Positions 19,895-28,822 of a stretch of DNA of 64,000 bases are shown here, in pieces. The translations under genes and the position numbers were made by a program. The notes under the pieces are model-generated. The model made no database searches, was not told the origin of the DNA, and worked only from the letters and a program-made list of their open reading frames with translations. The first letter of the stretch is position 1. The number at the start of each line of letters is the position of its first letter. Source of the stretch: a candidate division KSB1 bacterium (GTDB lineage Bacteria > Zhuqueibacterota > Zhuqueibacteria > Oleimicrobiales > Geothermoviventaceae); assembly GCA_034506315.1 (NCBI GenBank), contig JAPDPT010000007.1, positions 1 through 64,000 of the forward strand, read 5' to 3'.

Positions 19895-21991
19895 TCACAC
19901 ACGGTCCGGATTAAGCCTGACGATCACAAACGTCAGGTCGTCGTGACGCGGGGTGTGAGGTCCCACGAACTTGCGGACCTCCTCCACCACCTTGGCCTTG
20001 AGTTCCCCTACCTCCGCCTGATGGAACTGCGAAAGGACACGGGAGATCCTCCCTTCCCCGAACTCTTCCCCTTCCGGATTCATCGCCTCCGTCAGTCCAT
20101 CGGTGAAGAAAAACAAGCTTTCGCCTGGCAGCATTGAGAACTCGATATCTTCGACCAGCTCTGCGTAGTCCGGATCGCGCACCAGACCGAGCCCCACGCC
20201 TCTTGGCTCGAGGAAGCGCACGGTACCGTCCCGCATTACGTGGGCCAGGGGGCAATGGCCGGCCCGGGCGAAGCGAACGGTGTGCTTGGCCGTGTCCACC
20301 ACCGCGTAGATCAGGCTGATGAATGTCTTGCGGTCCATCCGCTGCGAAAGGATCTCGTTGGCCCGGATCAGCAGCTCCCGCGGTCGCTCCACCAGGTGGC
20401 TCAGGGTCTCCACCACTCCCTTCGTCTCGGCCATGTAGAAGGCAGCGGAGGATCCTTTGCCCGCCACATCGGCGATCACCACCGCCACGCGGTCCGGATC
20501 CACGGGGAAGTAGTCGAAGTAGTCCCCTCCCACGTCATTGGCGGTGATGCACAGACCGTCGAAGGTCATTCCGTTCCAGAGGAGGGGCTCCGGCGGGAGC
20601 AGCTTCTGCTGGGCCGCCCTTGCGACGCGCAGCTCCTCCTCGAGCCTCTGTTTCTCGATGGACTCGCGGATCAGGTTCGCATTCTCGAGGGCCACCGCCG
20701 ATTGATTGGCGAAGGCCAGGAGGAGCTCACAGTCGTCCGGCTCGAAACCGAACGCCTCGTATCGGGCCACGTACAGAACCCCATGCCGGCGATCGCGGGC
20801 TGAAACGGGAACCCCAATCACCGACTGCCAGTGCCGGGGCACATTGCGGAGGTCCTTCAGCCGCGGGTCCCGCCGAAGTTGCTGGCTCAAAACCGTGCGA
20901 CCGGTGCGGAGAATCCATCCCGAGATGCCCTGCTCGAGGTCTACCAGTCGGCCTTCGAGCTCCTCGATGGCTACGCGGACTGAGGACACCACGCGCAGCC
21001 GGCCGTTACGCCGCAGCTCGAGCCAGGCCGCATCCCCCTCCGTCACCTCCGCGGCCAGTCGAGGGATCGTGCGGACCAGCTCGTCGATGTCCAGAAGCGA
21101 GCTGGTCATTTCGCTGAGGCGCTGGAGCGACGCAAGCCCCCGCGACCTCCGGTCGTACACGCGCGCGGTAGGGAGAGTGAGGAGCAGGGCAACACCGGCC
21201 ATCCCGAAGTACACCGCGCCTACCAGGGCGGTCACACTCAGCATCGCCTGGAAGGGGGCGGCGGTGGCAAGCGCGCTGGGCTGATTGAGACTCCCCCCTG
21301 TCAGGATGCACAGGACGGTGACCAGAAAGGCCGCCCAGAATGCCGCGATCTTCTGTCGGCGGAAGAGGCTGTGCACCCAGGGCTGGCGAAACCCCGTTAC
21401 CACGGCGGCGATGACCGTGAGGAGCAGAGCCCCGTCCCCCACGCTTCGCGGCACGGCCTCGACGAGCCCAAGGGCGCGGAGGGCCACCGCCGCAGCCGCC
21501 AGGACAACCAAAACGGCGAAATTGCGTTGGGTCGATCCCCTCTGGCGCGTGAAGACCAGGCCCCGGATCAGGACCCAGAGGAGAGTGGCAAAGAAGCTAC
21601 CCGCCACCGCCAGAACCAGTAGCGCCGTCAGTACCCCGGCCAAAGCCTGGGGAGCCGACAGCACCCCTCCCCCTATCAGAGCGGTACCAGCCAGACCCGA
21701 GGCGCCGGCCATCGCCCAACGCATCAGCTCCGGCCCACTGCCTTGACGCAGCCGGCTTGTCGCGCGAAGTCCACGTGCCCACGCCGCCACGGCCACAAAG
21801 AGCAGCAGTGTCACAGGGACAATGAGGGCAACCTGGTTTCCGACACTGAGCAGACCGGCCAGGCCCGAGAGGAAGAGCCCGCCGGCGAGCGTGAGGCGGG
21901 AACCTCTCGCCTCCGGCGCCTCGTCCGAGAAGGAAGCAAGAGCACTGTCTTCTGGTTCAGCCGGGTTTCGCGGCTTCTTGACCAAAGCCAT
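19895..21991 (-). CDS. Membrane-anchored GAF-SpoIIE (PP2C) phosphatase
   Basis: A 698-residue protein. Residues about 30-280 contain roughly eight hydrophobic segments, a possible membrane sensor. A GAF domain lies at about 300-450, followed by the linker LEEELRVARAAQQKLLPPEP and a SpoIIE phosphatase domain (about 480-698). The latter carries DVGGDYFDYFPVD, VVIADVAGKGSSAAFYM, FARAGHCPLAHV, FFTDGLTEAM and HDDLTFVIV. The ATG at 21991 is one base after the stop of the upstream phosphatase gene, so I prefer it to a TTG seven codons earlier that overlaps that gene. It is the gene immediately before the STAS antagonist and is the likeliest enzyme to act on it. Confidence 0.85.
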   Translation of the reverse strand: MALVKKPRNPAEPEDSALASFSDEAPEARGSRLTLAGGLFLSGLAGLLSVGNQVALIVPVTLLLFVAVAAWARGLRATSRLRQGSGPELMRWAMAGASGLAGTALIGGGVLSAPQALAGVLTALLVLAVAGSFFATLLWVLIRGLVFTRQRGSTQRNFAVLVVLAAAAVALRALGLVEAVPRSVGDGALLLTVIAAVVTGFRQPWVHSLFRRQKIAAFWAAFLVTVLCILTGGSLNQPSALATAAPFQAMLSVTALVGAVYFGMAGVALLLTLPTARVYDRRSRGLASLQRLSEMTSSLLDIDELVRTIPRLAAEVTEGDAAWLELRRNGRLRVVSSVRVAIEELEGRLVDLEQGISGWILRTGRTVLSQQLRRDPRLKDLRNVPRHWQSVIGVPVSARDRRHGVLYVARYEAFGFEPDDCELLLAFANQSAVALENANLIRESIEKQRLEEELRVARAAQQKLLPPEPLLWNGMTFDGLCITANDVGGDYFDYFPVDPDRVAVVIADVAGKGSSAAFYMAETKGVVETLSHLVERPRELLIRANEILSQRMDRKTFISLIYAVVDTAKHTVRFARAGHCPLAHVMRDGTVRFLEPRGVGLGLVRDPDYAELVEDIEFSMLPGESLFFFTDGLTEAMNPEGEEFGEGRISRVLSQFHQAEVGELKAKVVEEVRKFVGPHTPRHDDLTFVIVRLNPDRV

Positions 21992-21992
21992 C

Positions 21993-24410
21993 TCAGATCG
22001 CCTTGACGACAACGAGGGTCATGTCGTCGTGCTGCTTCCCACTGCCCACGAATCCCGTGACCGCGCGAAACAGGTGATCCAGGATCTCCTGAGCGGTCCC
22101 CGCTGAATCCGTGGTCCGGAGCGCCTCTGCGAGTCGCTCCTCCCCAAATTCGACTTCCTCCAGGGTCATCGCCTCGGTGAAGCCGTCCGTGTAGAATACG
22201 AACACGTCTCCTGGAGCGAAGGGTATACGCTCCTCCACGGTCACCTCCGAAAACAAGCTCGAACGAGCAAGGCCAAGGGCCATTCCGCTGGGTGCGAAGC
22301 TCTCGACCTCGCCTGCCCGAAGGCGGCGCAGCAGAAGCGGGTTGTGCCCGGCGCGGGCGAAGGAAAGGACCCGCTGCCTCAGATCGAAGACAGCGTAGAT
22401 CATGCTGATGAAGCGTCCGCGCTCCGCATTTTCGCAGAAGAGCTGGTTCACGCGGATCAGGACCTCACGGGGCGAGTCGCTCTGCTGTGTGCACGCCCTC
22501 AGGAATCCCTTGGCCAAGGTCATGTAGAAAGCGGCGCCGATGCCCTTTCCCGAGACATCGCCGACCGCCACGCCGAGCCGATGGGAGTCCAGGAGGAAAA
22601 CGTCGTAATAGTCACCGCCTACCTCCGTGGCAGGGACGCAGCGGCTTGCCAGGTCCAAGCCGGGAACCTGAGGGAGGTTGGCGGGCAAAAAGCCCTGCTG
22701 CACGCTCCGGGCGATCTCTAACTCCCGCTGGAGGCGCTCACGCTCCGCCACCCGCGACACGTAGGCCGGCTCAAGCGCGTCCAGAGTCGAAGCAGGCATA
22801 CCCCGGGCGCGAACCACAATCCCGAAGCCGAGAAGAAGGCCAAGACAGGCAAAACCTGCTATCCCGGAGAGGCTCAGACCAGCGGCCCAGAGTGCGAGGC
22901 TCTTGTGGAGCAAGGCGACCACCCAGGCTGCAACCACGGGCACGAGGAAACTACCGCTCAACAGCGAACCGGTCATGGCCGCAGCGAACACACCCTGGCG
23001 AAGGAACTGCGTCAGACCTGGCTCCGTCTCACCCAGTCCCAGACCGATGAAGTCGAAAAGCCCGGTGACGGAACCCAGGAAAAGGAGAGGCAGAGAAGCG
23101 ACGACGAACCGGCGAAAGTAGCTCACTACAAGCGCACGGAAGGTGAGCTCGCGCAGGACGGCCAGACTGGTCGCGGCACACAAGTGCAGGACAAACGGAG
23201 AGCCCGAAGCCAGAACCGGCTGCCGCGGGTCGATCAGTAGACGGCCCTCCCCGAATTGCAGGTACAACCAATCCACCAGTCGGACTGAGCCCGCAGCGAT
23301 TCCTGCCCATAAGAAGCCGCGCAGGATATCCTGTCCGACGGACCGGACCAGGATTCTCCCCCGCAAGACAGCCGTCACCGGGCGGACCTTCTCCGGCCAA
23401 ACGTCGTGCCCCACCGAATCGGCGAGGGCATAGAGGACCAGCACCGCGAGCCCGACCACGGGCACAATAAACGCCACCCCCATTACAGAATAGAGGTCCG
23501 GGGTTTCCATTGAGGTGTAGGCAATGATCGCCACGCAGACCGTCACCAGAGCGGCGAGAGGGATCCCCTGGGCCAGATCGATCTTATCGGCTCGCAATCG
23601 GCGGATCAGAAGGACAAGGGCTAAGGTGACGACGGACAGCAGACCTGTCAATTCGAACAGGCTTGTAAGCTTGGAGGGACTCGGGGCGTAATCCCTCGGG
23701 ATGCTGTACTCGGTACGGTAGCTTCGAATCCCCTCCCGACCGACCACAAGCCAACGCGTCTCTGTGACCCCGGGTACCGAGGAAGCCCCCTCCAGAGAGA
23801 ACACGTGGACAGGCGGCCCCGGCTGCCCTCGGTTCTCGCGGCGCAGCTGAAGACCGGCCAGAGCGGACTCGGGGACACCGGCCAGGCGCAGGAAGTCCGT
23901 GGCCATTTGGCGCGCGCGCGCCGAATCGGGTAAGGTGCGCAGGGAATCGGAGCGAGAGGGGCGTCGCGAGAAAGAGAGCAGGTGGCCGTGGGGGTCCAGC
24001 TCCACCGAGATTTCTCCCAGGATGGAGGAGCGAACCATTTCCAAAGCCTGCTCATCGGGCATCTCGCGACCGAGCTGGAAGTAGCGCAGGCGCGGGTTCC
24101 ATTTGACCTGCCAGCGGTAGGCGGGGGCACCTGCCCGGATCCAGTGATGGGCTTCTTGGACCCCGAAGCGGCTCTGCAGATACCGGAGCCACCGCCGGTC
24201 GCTCAGGAACTGGACGCTAACCCCTTGACCCTCCACGTCGCCTGCCGCAGCCGCTGCGATCTGCTCGGCGCGCTCGAGGATCTCAGCCCTCTTGAGGGGA
24301 AGACGAATCGCGGTCAGCGGATCCCATCGCAGCGAAGTCCAGGTGAACAGGGCCAGCCCCGCAACTCCGGCGGCCGCAAGGTACAGGTTCTTTCTGCGGG
24401 GGATAACCAC
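21993..24410 (-). CDS. Polytopic membrane sensor fused to a SpoIIE (PP2C) phosphatase
   Basis: An 805-residue protein. One N-terminal helix (about 10-28) precedes an extracytoplasmic domain of roughly 210 residues, then about eight to ten helices between 245 and 570, and a SpoIIE domain from about 600. That domain has EVGGDYYDVFLL, VAVGDVSGKGIGAAFYM, FARAGHNPLLL, FYTDGFTEAM and HDDMTLVVVK. The membrane part contains RELTFRAL and a later LLHKSL, faintly like the glutamate/histidine motifs of CPBP (type II CAAX protease-like) proteins, but the match is too weak to name. It starts with GTG 3 bp after the lipoprotein stop. The extracytoplasmic domain may read an envelope signal, perhaps through that lipoprotein. 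Confidence 0.8.
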   Translation of the reverse strand: MVIPRRKNLYLAAAGVAGLALFTWTSLRWDPLTAIRLPLKRAEILERAEQIAAAAAGDVEGQGVSVQFLSDRRWLRYLQSRFGVQEAHHWIRAGAPAYRWQVKWNPRLRYFQLGREMPDEQALEMVRSSILGEISVELDPHGHLLSFSRRPSRSDSLRTLPDSARARQMATDFLRLAGVPESALAGLQLRRENRGQPGPPVHVFSLEGASSVPGVTETRWLVVGREGIRSYRTEYSIPRDYAPSPSKLTSLFELTGLLSVVTLALVLLIRRLRADKIDLAQGIPLAALVTVCVAIIAYTSMETPDLYSVMGVAFIVPVVGLAVLVLYALADSVGHDVWPEKVRPVTAVLRGRILVRSVGQDILRGFLWAGIAAGSVRLVDWLYLQFGEGRLLIDPRQPVLASGSPFVLHLCAATSLAVLRELTFRALVVSYFRRFVVASLPLLFLGSVTGLFDFIGLGLGETEPGLTQFLRQGVFAAAMTGSLLSGSFLVPVVAAWVVALLHKSLALWAAGLSLSGIAGFACLGLLLGFGIVVRARGMPASTLDALEPAYVSRVAERERLQRELEIARSVQQGFLPANLPQVPGLDLASRCVPATEVGGDYYDVFLLDSHRLGVAVGDVSGKGIGAAFYMTLAKGFLRACTQQSDSPREVLIRVNQLFCENAERGRFISMIYAVFDLRQRVLSFARAGHNPLLLRRLRAGEVESFAPSGMALGLARSSLFSEVTVEERIPFAPGDVFVFYTDGFTEAMTLEEVEFGEERLAEALRTTDSAGTAQEILDHLFRAVTGFVGSGKQHDDMTLVVVKAI

Positions 24411-24413
24411 TGA

Positions 24414-25658
24414 TCAATCCACCTTTACGGTTTGGGGTCGGGTGAAGCTGTGCGAGCGGCTCTCCACGTTCCCGAGGCTGTCGAGGCGGACGACCTCGTG
24501 CGTGAGGGGATTGGCCAGCAGGCAACCGTGGGTGAATCGGTCGTAGGCGATGTCCGTCGCACCGAACCAACCTCCGCTTTCCACTTCCACCATGCCCGCC
24601 CGGTCTGCCCGCAGGGCGCGTGCACTCCATTGGGATACGCCGGTCCCGTCGAGAATCCACCCCTGCTCGCCGTCCGGACCCACCGAAAGCCCTCGCACGT
24701 CGACCAGGCGATCCAGGACCAGTTGCCACTTGCCCCGCCGCATATCGAAGCAGTACACCGCATGGGCGTCTGCGAGCCAGAGGAACAGGCCTTTGGCGTC
24801 GGCCTCGATTTCTCGCGGGTCCTGGAGCGAAAACGGACACCGATAAAGTGCCTCGGTGCCCGGTCCGCTGTAGTAAGCTACGCTGCGGGTCTCCCGGTCC
24901 AGGACCCAAAACCCTACTCCCGCGGCGGCCACGTCAGCCGGTCGGCGGAACCGGTCATCCCGCCAGAGTTCGTTGCCTTCAGCGTCGAGGGCTACCACTT
25001 GCCGGCCGTAATAATCGGCTACGAGGACTCCCCCGCTTGCCGCACAGGGGCTCAAGCTCCAGGGGCTCCAGAACCCGGTGCTCCGGCCGACGTAGTCGCC
25101 CGTGCGCAAGCTCACGATCCACACGCAGCCGCTTAGCGCGTCGGTCACCCAGACCTTCCCTCGCCGCCGATCGACCACCATGTCGTACGGGTATGCGGAC
25201 CAAGAAGATTCCCAGATTACGTGCTGAAGATCGTACGACAACCGCACCACGCTTCCCGCGTAGGGATCCGCGACCAGCCCTGTGGTGGGCCCCGGTGTAA
25301 TCGTCGCCGTATCAGACGGGGGCGACTCGAAGTCCTCCCCTACGATCGTGACGAAATAGTGATAGCGGCGGCCGGAGGTCAGGCCGACGTCCACGAAGCT
25401 GCAGCATTCCGGGGGCAAGACCGCCACTACGCGGAATCCCGCACCTTCGTCCGCTCTCCATACGCGGCAACCCCGCAGGCCGATCAAATCCAGTCGGTCC
25501 CAGAATAGAAAGACGGTGTCCTCGAGGGAGTAACAGCGCAGTCCTTGGGGGCGGCCACGGGTTTGAGGATTCCGGGGATCGAGGGGGTTGGAAAACTCCC
25601 GTTCCGCACAGCTCCAGAGGCAAAGAAAACAGGCCAGGATCAGATGAGGCGCTCTCAA
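24414..25658 (-). CDS. Lipoprotein with FN3-like domain and NHL/propeller-like repeats
   Basis: A 414-residue predicted lipoprotein. The signal sequence MRAPHLILACFLCLWSC ends in a lipobox-like Cys, and the mature protein begins AEREFSNPLDP, a start common among FCB-group lipoproteins. A fibronectin-III-like domain (about 35-115) is followed by repeated strand motifs such as KVWVTDALSGCVWIV and GGVLVADYYGRQVVALD, typical of NHL-type propellers. The TTG at 25658 is preferred. The other in-frame start, TTG 25733, would lie upstream of the transcript start predicted from the promoter at 25736-25764. It is the first gene of the phosphatase-kinase operon and could be its extracytoplasmic sensor. 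Confidence 0.65.
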   Translation of the reverse strand: MRAPHLILACFLCLWSCAEREFSNPLDPRNPQTRGRPQGLRCYSLEDTVFLFWDRLDLIGLRGCRVWRADEGAGFRVVAVLPPECCSFVDVGLTSGRRYHYFVTIVGEDFESPPSDTATITPGPTTGLVADPYAGSVVRLSYDLQHVIWESSWSAYPYDMVVDRRRGKVWVTDALSGCVWIVSLRTGDYVGRSTGFWSPWSLSPCAASGGVLVADYYGRQVVALDAEGNELWRDDRFRRPADVAAAGVGFWVLDRETRSVAYYSGPGTEALYRCPFSLQDPREIEADAKGLFLWLADAHAVYCFDMRRGKWQLVLDRLVDVRGLSVGPDGEQGWILDGTGVSQWSARALRADRAGMVEVESGGWFGATDIAYDRFTHGCLLANPLTHEVVRLDSLGNVESRSHSFTRPQTVKVD

Positions 25659-25735
25659 CCAACTTCCACCGCCGCGTTGGCAACGGAAAAGAACTTTCTG
25701 CGCGCCGCGAACTACCCTTGCTACAAGTGCCAATC

Positions 25736-25764
25736 AAGATAGCAAACACCCCCCAGGATGTCAA
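25736..25764 (-). promoter_or_regulatory. Strong sigma70-type promoter of the partner-switching operon
   Basis: On the minus strand, TTGACA (25759-25764), a 17-bp spacer and TATCTT (25736-25741). Transcription should start near 25729, heading into the lipoprotein and the phosphatase genes. Confidence 0.65.
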
Positions 25765-25787
25765 GGCGTTTACCCGATCGGTTTCCG

Positions 25788-25815
25788 TTGCGAAAGAGAA
25801 TTTCGATGGTAAATT
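25788..25815 (+). promoter_or_regulatory. Candidate promoter for the SSS-GNAT-NamZ genes
   Basis: TTGCGA at 25788-25793, 16 bp, TAAATT at 25810-25815; weak -35. It is divergent from and adjacent to the strong promoter at 25736-25764. Confidence 0.35.
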
Positions 25816-25875
25816 TGGGGCAAATCCTGCCGCCACAGTGCCTCTCTTCCTCTCGTTCGGAGCGCGAGGTGAGCC

Positions 25876-27843
25876 ATGGATTTACCCAGCAACATTCAGC
25901 CTCTCCCTTTCCGGTTCCAAGGCAGCATCTCCCCCCTGGACTGGTTCATCGTCCTCCTGTACGTCTTGTTCTCACTCGTCCTCGGACTCTACTTCTCGCG
26001 CCGCGGCACCAAGGATATTAGTGCCTACTTCGCCAGCGGCCGGGGAGTGCCATGGTGGCTCCTCGGGACCTCGATGGTTGCCACCACCTTCGCCGCCGAC
26101 ACCCCACTGGCCATCAGTGGCCTTGTGGTCAAACAGGGGATCTGGGGGAACTGGTTCTGGTGGGCGCAAGTGCCCATGTTCATGCTCGGCGTGTTCTTCT
26201 TCTCCCGTCTCTGGCGGCGGGCCGGCATCCTGACCGACACGGAATTGGTGAATGTCCGCTATTCGGGCACCTCAGCCCGGATCCTGCGGGGCTTTCGAGC
26301 TGTGTATTTCGCGCTTCCCTATAATCTCTTGGTCATGGGGTGGGTCAATCTTTCCATGACCAAGATCATGGCCCTGGCGTTTGGCATTAGCAAACAGGTG
26401 GCTGTGCCGATCTGCATCCTCATCACGGTCAGTTACTGCGCGATCAGTGGCCTCTGGGGCGTGATGGCTACCGACTTCTTCCAGTTCTTTCTGGCCATGG
26501 GGATGGCCATTGTACTGGCGGTGATCGCGGTCTCCAGCGCCGGGGGCATAGGGCACGTCATCGGCCAGATGACGGCTCTCTACGGCAAAGAAAAAGCGGC
26601 GTCCATGCTGAGCCTGGTACCCTCTCCGGCCAATACGGACGCATTCCACGTGTTCCTTCTGTACGTTCTACTCCTCTGGTGGACTGTGGGCAACACCGAT
26701 GGCGGAGCCTATCTGGCCCAACGGATGATCGCGGCCAAAAACGAGAAGCATTCCTTCCTGGGCTATCTCTGGTTCAATGTGGCCCACTTCTGCTTGCGTC
26801 CGTGGCCCTGGATTCTGGTGGGAATGGTAGCCGCCGTCCAATTCCCCGGAATTGTGAATCCCCAAACAGGCGCTCCGGATCCGGAACTCGGCTACATCGC
26901 CGTGATGCTCACGCATCTGGGTCCCGGGCTTCTGGGCCTGATGATGGCGTCCTTCCTCGCCGCCTTTATGTCCACCATCAGCACCCAGCTCAACTGGGCT
27001 GCGTCGTACCTGGTCAACGATCTCTACCGCCCCTTTATCCGGCCCGGCGCGTCCGAGAAACACTACGTCTGGGTCTCAATCGCCGCCACGGTCCTGATTG
27101 CCCTCCTGGGCGGTGCGGTGACGTTCCTGATGACGGATATCTTTCGGGCCTGGCTCCTCCTTTCCGCCATCAATGCCGGTATCGGCATCGTGTACATTGC
27201 CCGGTGGTACTGGTGGCGCGTCAACGCGTGGTCGGAGATCAGCGCCATTCTCGCCATCCTGGGCTCGGTCGCGGTCATCCTCTACGCCCCTAATCCTGGG
27301 GTTGTGCGCGCGATGCTGCTCGGGAGCGTGGTGCTCGCCCTCCTCGCGATTGCCTGGCGGGCCCTGCGCGACCCGGGGTGGTGGAGCGCGAATTGGGGAC
27401 TTTCTACCGCCGTCTTGTTCGCGGGGATCCTGGCCGCGGCATCGGTGCTCGGCTTCACTTTGCCGGAGAAGGCATTTCCCTGGACGCTGCTCTACACCGT
27501 CCCCGTTAGCCTGGTGATCTGGCTAGCCGTGACGTTGCTCACCGATCCCGTGGCGGAGGACCAGCTCCTCGAATTCTACCGCCGGGTTCACCCAGGAGGG
27601 CCTGGCTGGAGAAGAATTGCGGCGCGACTGCAAGGGATCCAGCTGGACAACGTGTCCTTGTTCACGCGCAAGAACATTGCGGGATCGCTCTTGGGGATCG
27701 TCGCGGTCTACTCCGTGCTCCTCGGATTTGGCAAGCTGATCCTCAGCGGGGCAACAAGCGGCCTTCTGCTTTTGCTGCTCGCCGCCGTCTGTGTCGTCGG
27801 GATTGTGCGCCTCCTGAGCGAAGAGAAATGGGCGACCGGCTGA
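25876..27843 (+). CDS. Sodium:solute symporter (SSS family), probable sugar or amino-sugar carrier
   Basis: A 655-residue inner-membrane transporter of the SSS family with about 13-15 helices. Family features include the N-terminal DWFIVLLYVLFSLVLGLYFS, the segment FASGRGVPWWLLGTSMVATTFAADTPLA that forms the sodium/substrate core, and the SMVATTF motif. Length and sequence style resemble sugar-type (SGLT-like) SSS proteins found in Bacteroidetes-like operons. The ATG at 25876 has GAGGTGA upstream. It is followed by a GNAT gene and by NamZ, so uptake of the MurNAc that NamZ releases is a reasonable inference; an SSS-type MurNAc carrier (MurT) is known in Tannerella forsythia. Confidence 0.85.
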   Translation: MDLPSNIQPLPFRFQGSISPLDWFIVLLYVLFSLVLGLYFSRRGTKDISAYFASGRGVPWWLLGTSMVATTFAADTPLAISGLVVKQGIWGNWFWWAQVPMFMLGVFFFSRLWRRAGILTDTELVNVRYSGTSARILRGFRAVYFALPYNLLVMGWVNLSMTKIMALAFGISKQVAVPICILITVSYCAISGLWGVMATDFFQFFLAMGMAIVLAVIAVSSAGGIGHVIGQMTALYGKEKAASMLSLVPSPANTDAFHVFLLYVLLLWWTVGNTDGGAYLAQRMIAAKNEKHSFLGYLWFNVAHFCLRPWPWILVGMVAAVQFPGIVNPQTGAPDPELGYIAVMLTHLGPGLLGLMMASFLAAFMSTISTQLNWAASYLVNDLYRPFIRPGASEKHYVWVSIAATVLIALLGGAVTFLMTDIFRAWLLLSAINAGIGIVYIARWYWWRVNAWSEISAILAILGSVAVILYAPNPGVVRAMLLGSVVLALLAIAWRALRDPGWWSANWGLSTAVLFAGILAAASVLGFTLPEKAFPWTLLYTVPVSLVIWLAVTLLTDPVAEDQLLEFYRRVHPGGPGWRRIAARLQGIQLDNVSLFTRKNIAGSLLGIVAVYSVLLGFGKLILSGATSGLLLLLLAAVCVVGIVRLLSEEKWATG

Positions 27844-27904
27844 TTGCCTGCCCTCGAGCACCATTAGAGATCGGAGGAGAGTTGCGCAAGTCGTTGGAGA
27901 GAAG

Positions 27905-28822
27905 ATGGTCCCGGTCCGACCTTTAGAACCTTCCGATATCCCCGAGCTTCTGGCCCTGTGGTCTTCGTCCTTCCCTTACGACCCTCTCAACCCGGAGCTC
28001 GTTCGGGAGAAGATCTGGCAGGACCCCGATTTTGACCCTGATCTGAACGTGGGGGTAGTCCGGGGCGGTCGCCTGGTGGCTTTTGTGTCGGCCGTGAGCA
28101 GGCCCCAATATGCGCCAGGCATCGGCTGGATCAAGCTGGTGGCTCTGCCCCTGGGCCAAGGAGAGACCGTGGCCGTGGCCCTGCTGGAGGAAATTGAGTC
28201 ACGGCTGGCGCAGCGGGGTGCCCGCGTCGTGCAGCTTTTCGACTCCGCCCCGAACTACCTCTTGCCGGGACTTGATCCGCGATACACAGCTTTCCTCGCC
28301 TTTGCCGAGGAACACGGGTACCGGCGTTTTGACTGCACCGCAAACCTGGAGGCTCCCCTTGCCGGAAAGGATTTCGACACGGCAGGAGACGAGGCCAGGC
28401 TTGCCTCCCAGGGCATCGAAGTGCGCAGGGCAGGACCGGAGGACTGGGAAGCCACGATCGCGGCCCTGAGCCGATATTTCCCGCAGTGGGTGCCGGAGGC
28501 ACGACGCACGTTCGACAATGACCCGGTTTCGCTCCATCTGGCGCTGTACAAGGGGCGGGTGGTGGGGTTCGCCGCTTACGACGCAAATAACCTGGGCACC
28601 GGATGGTTCGGGCCCATGGGCACGCATCCACGCTGGCGGGGGCGTGGGATCGGCCGCGTCCTGTACCTACGTTGTCTGCGTGATCTGCAAGCCCAGGGTC
28701 ACACGAAAGCCATCATCCCCTGGGTCGGCCCCATCGGCTTCTACTTCCGCGTTTCCGGAGCCACCGTCGTGCGAGTCTTCTGGAGATATCGCAAGCGGGT
28801 CAATCGAACGGAGGAAGGATGA
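27905..28822 (+). CDS. GNAT-family acetyltransferase with two GNAT-like halves
   Basis: A 305-residue cytoplasmic protein. The first half (about 3-150) is a degenerate GNAT fold. The second (about 170-300) carries an acetyl-CoA-binding signature, FGPMGTHPRWRGRGIGRVL. The ATG at 27905 follows the transporter by 61 bp, and the stop overlaps the NamZ start by 4 bp (ATGA). Substrate unknown. Acetylation of an amino sugar or of a cell-wall-derived amine is one possibility raised only by the neighbours. Confidence 0.75.
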   Translation: MVPVRPLEPSDIPELLALWSSSFPYDPLNPELVREKIWQDPDFDPDLNVGVVRGGRLVAFVSAVSRPQYAPGIGWIKLVALPLGQGETVAVALLEEIESRLAQRGARVVQLFDSAPNYLLPGLDPRYTAFLAFAEEHGYRRFDCTANLEAPLAGKDFDTAGDEARLASQGIEVRRAGPEDWEATIAALSRYFPQWVPEARRTFDNDPVSLHLALYKGRVVGFAAYDANNLGTGWFGPMGTHPRWRGRGIGRVLYLRCLRDLQAQGHTKAIIPWVGPIGFYFRVSGATVVRVFWRYRKRVNRTEEG

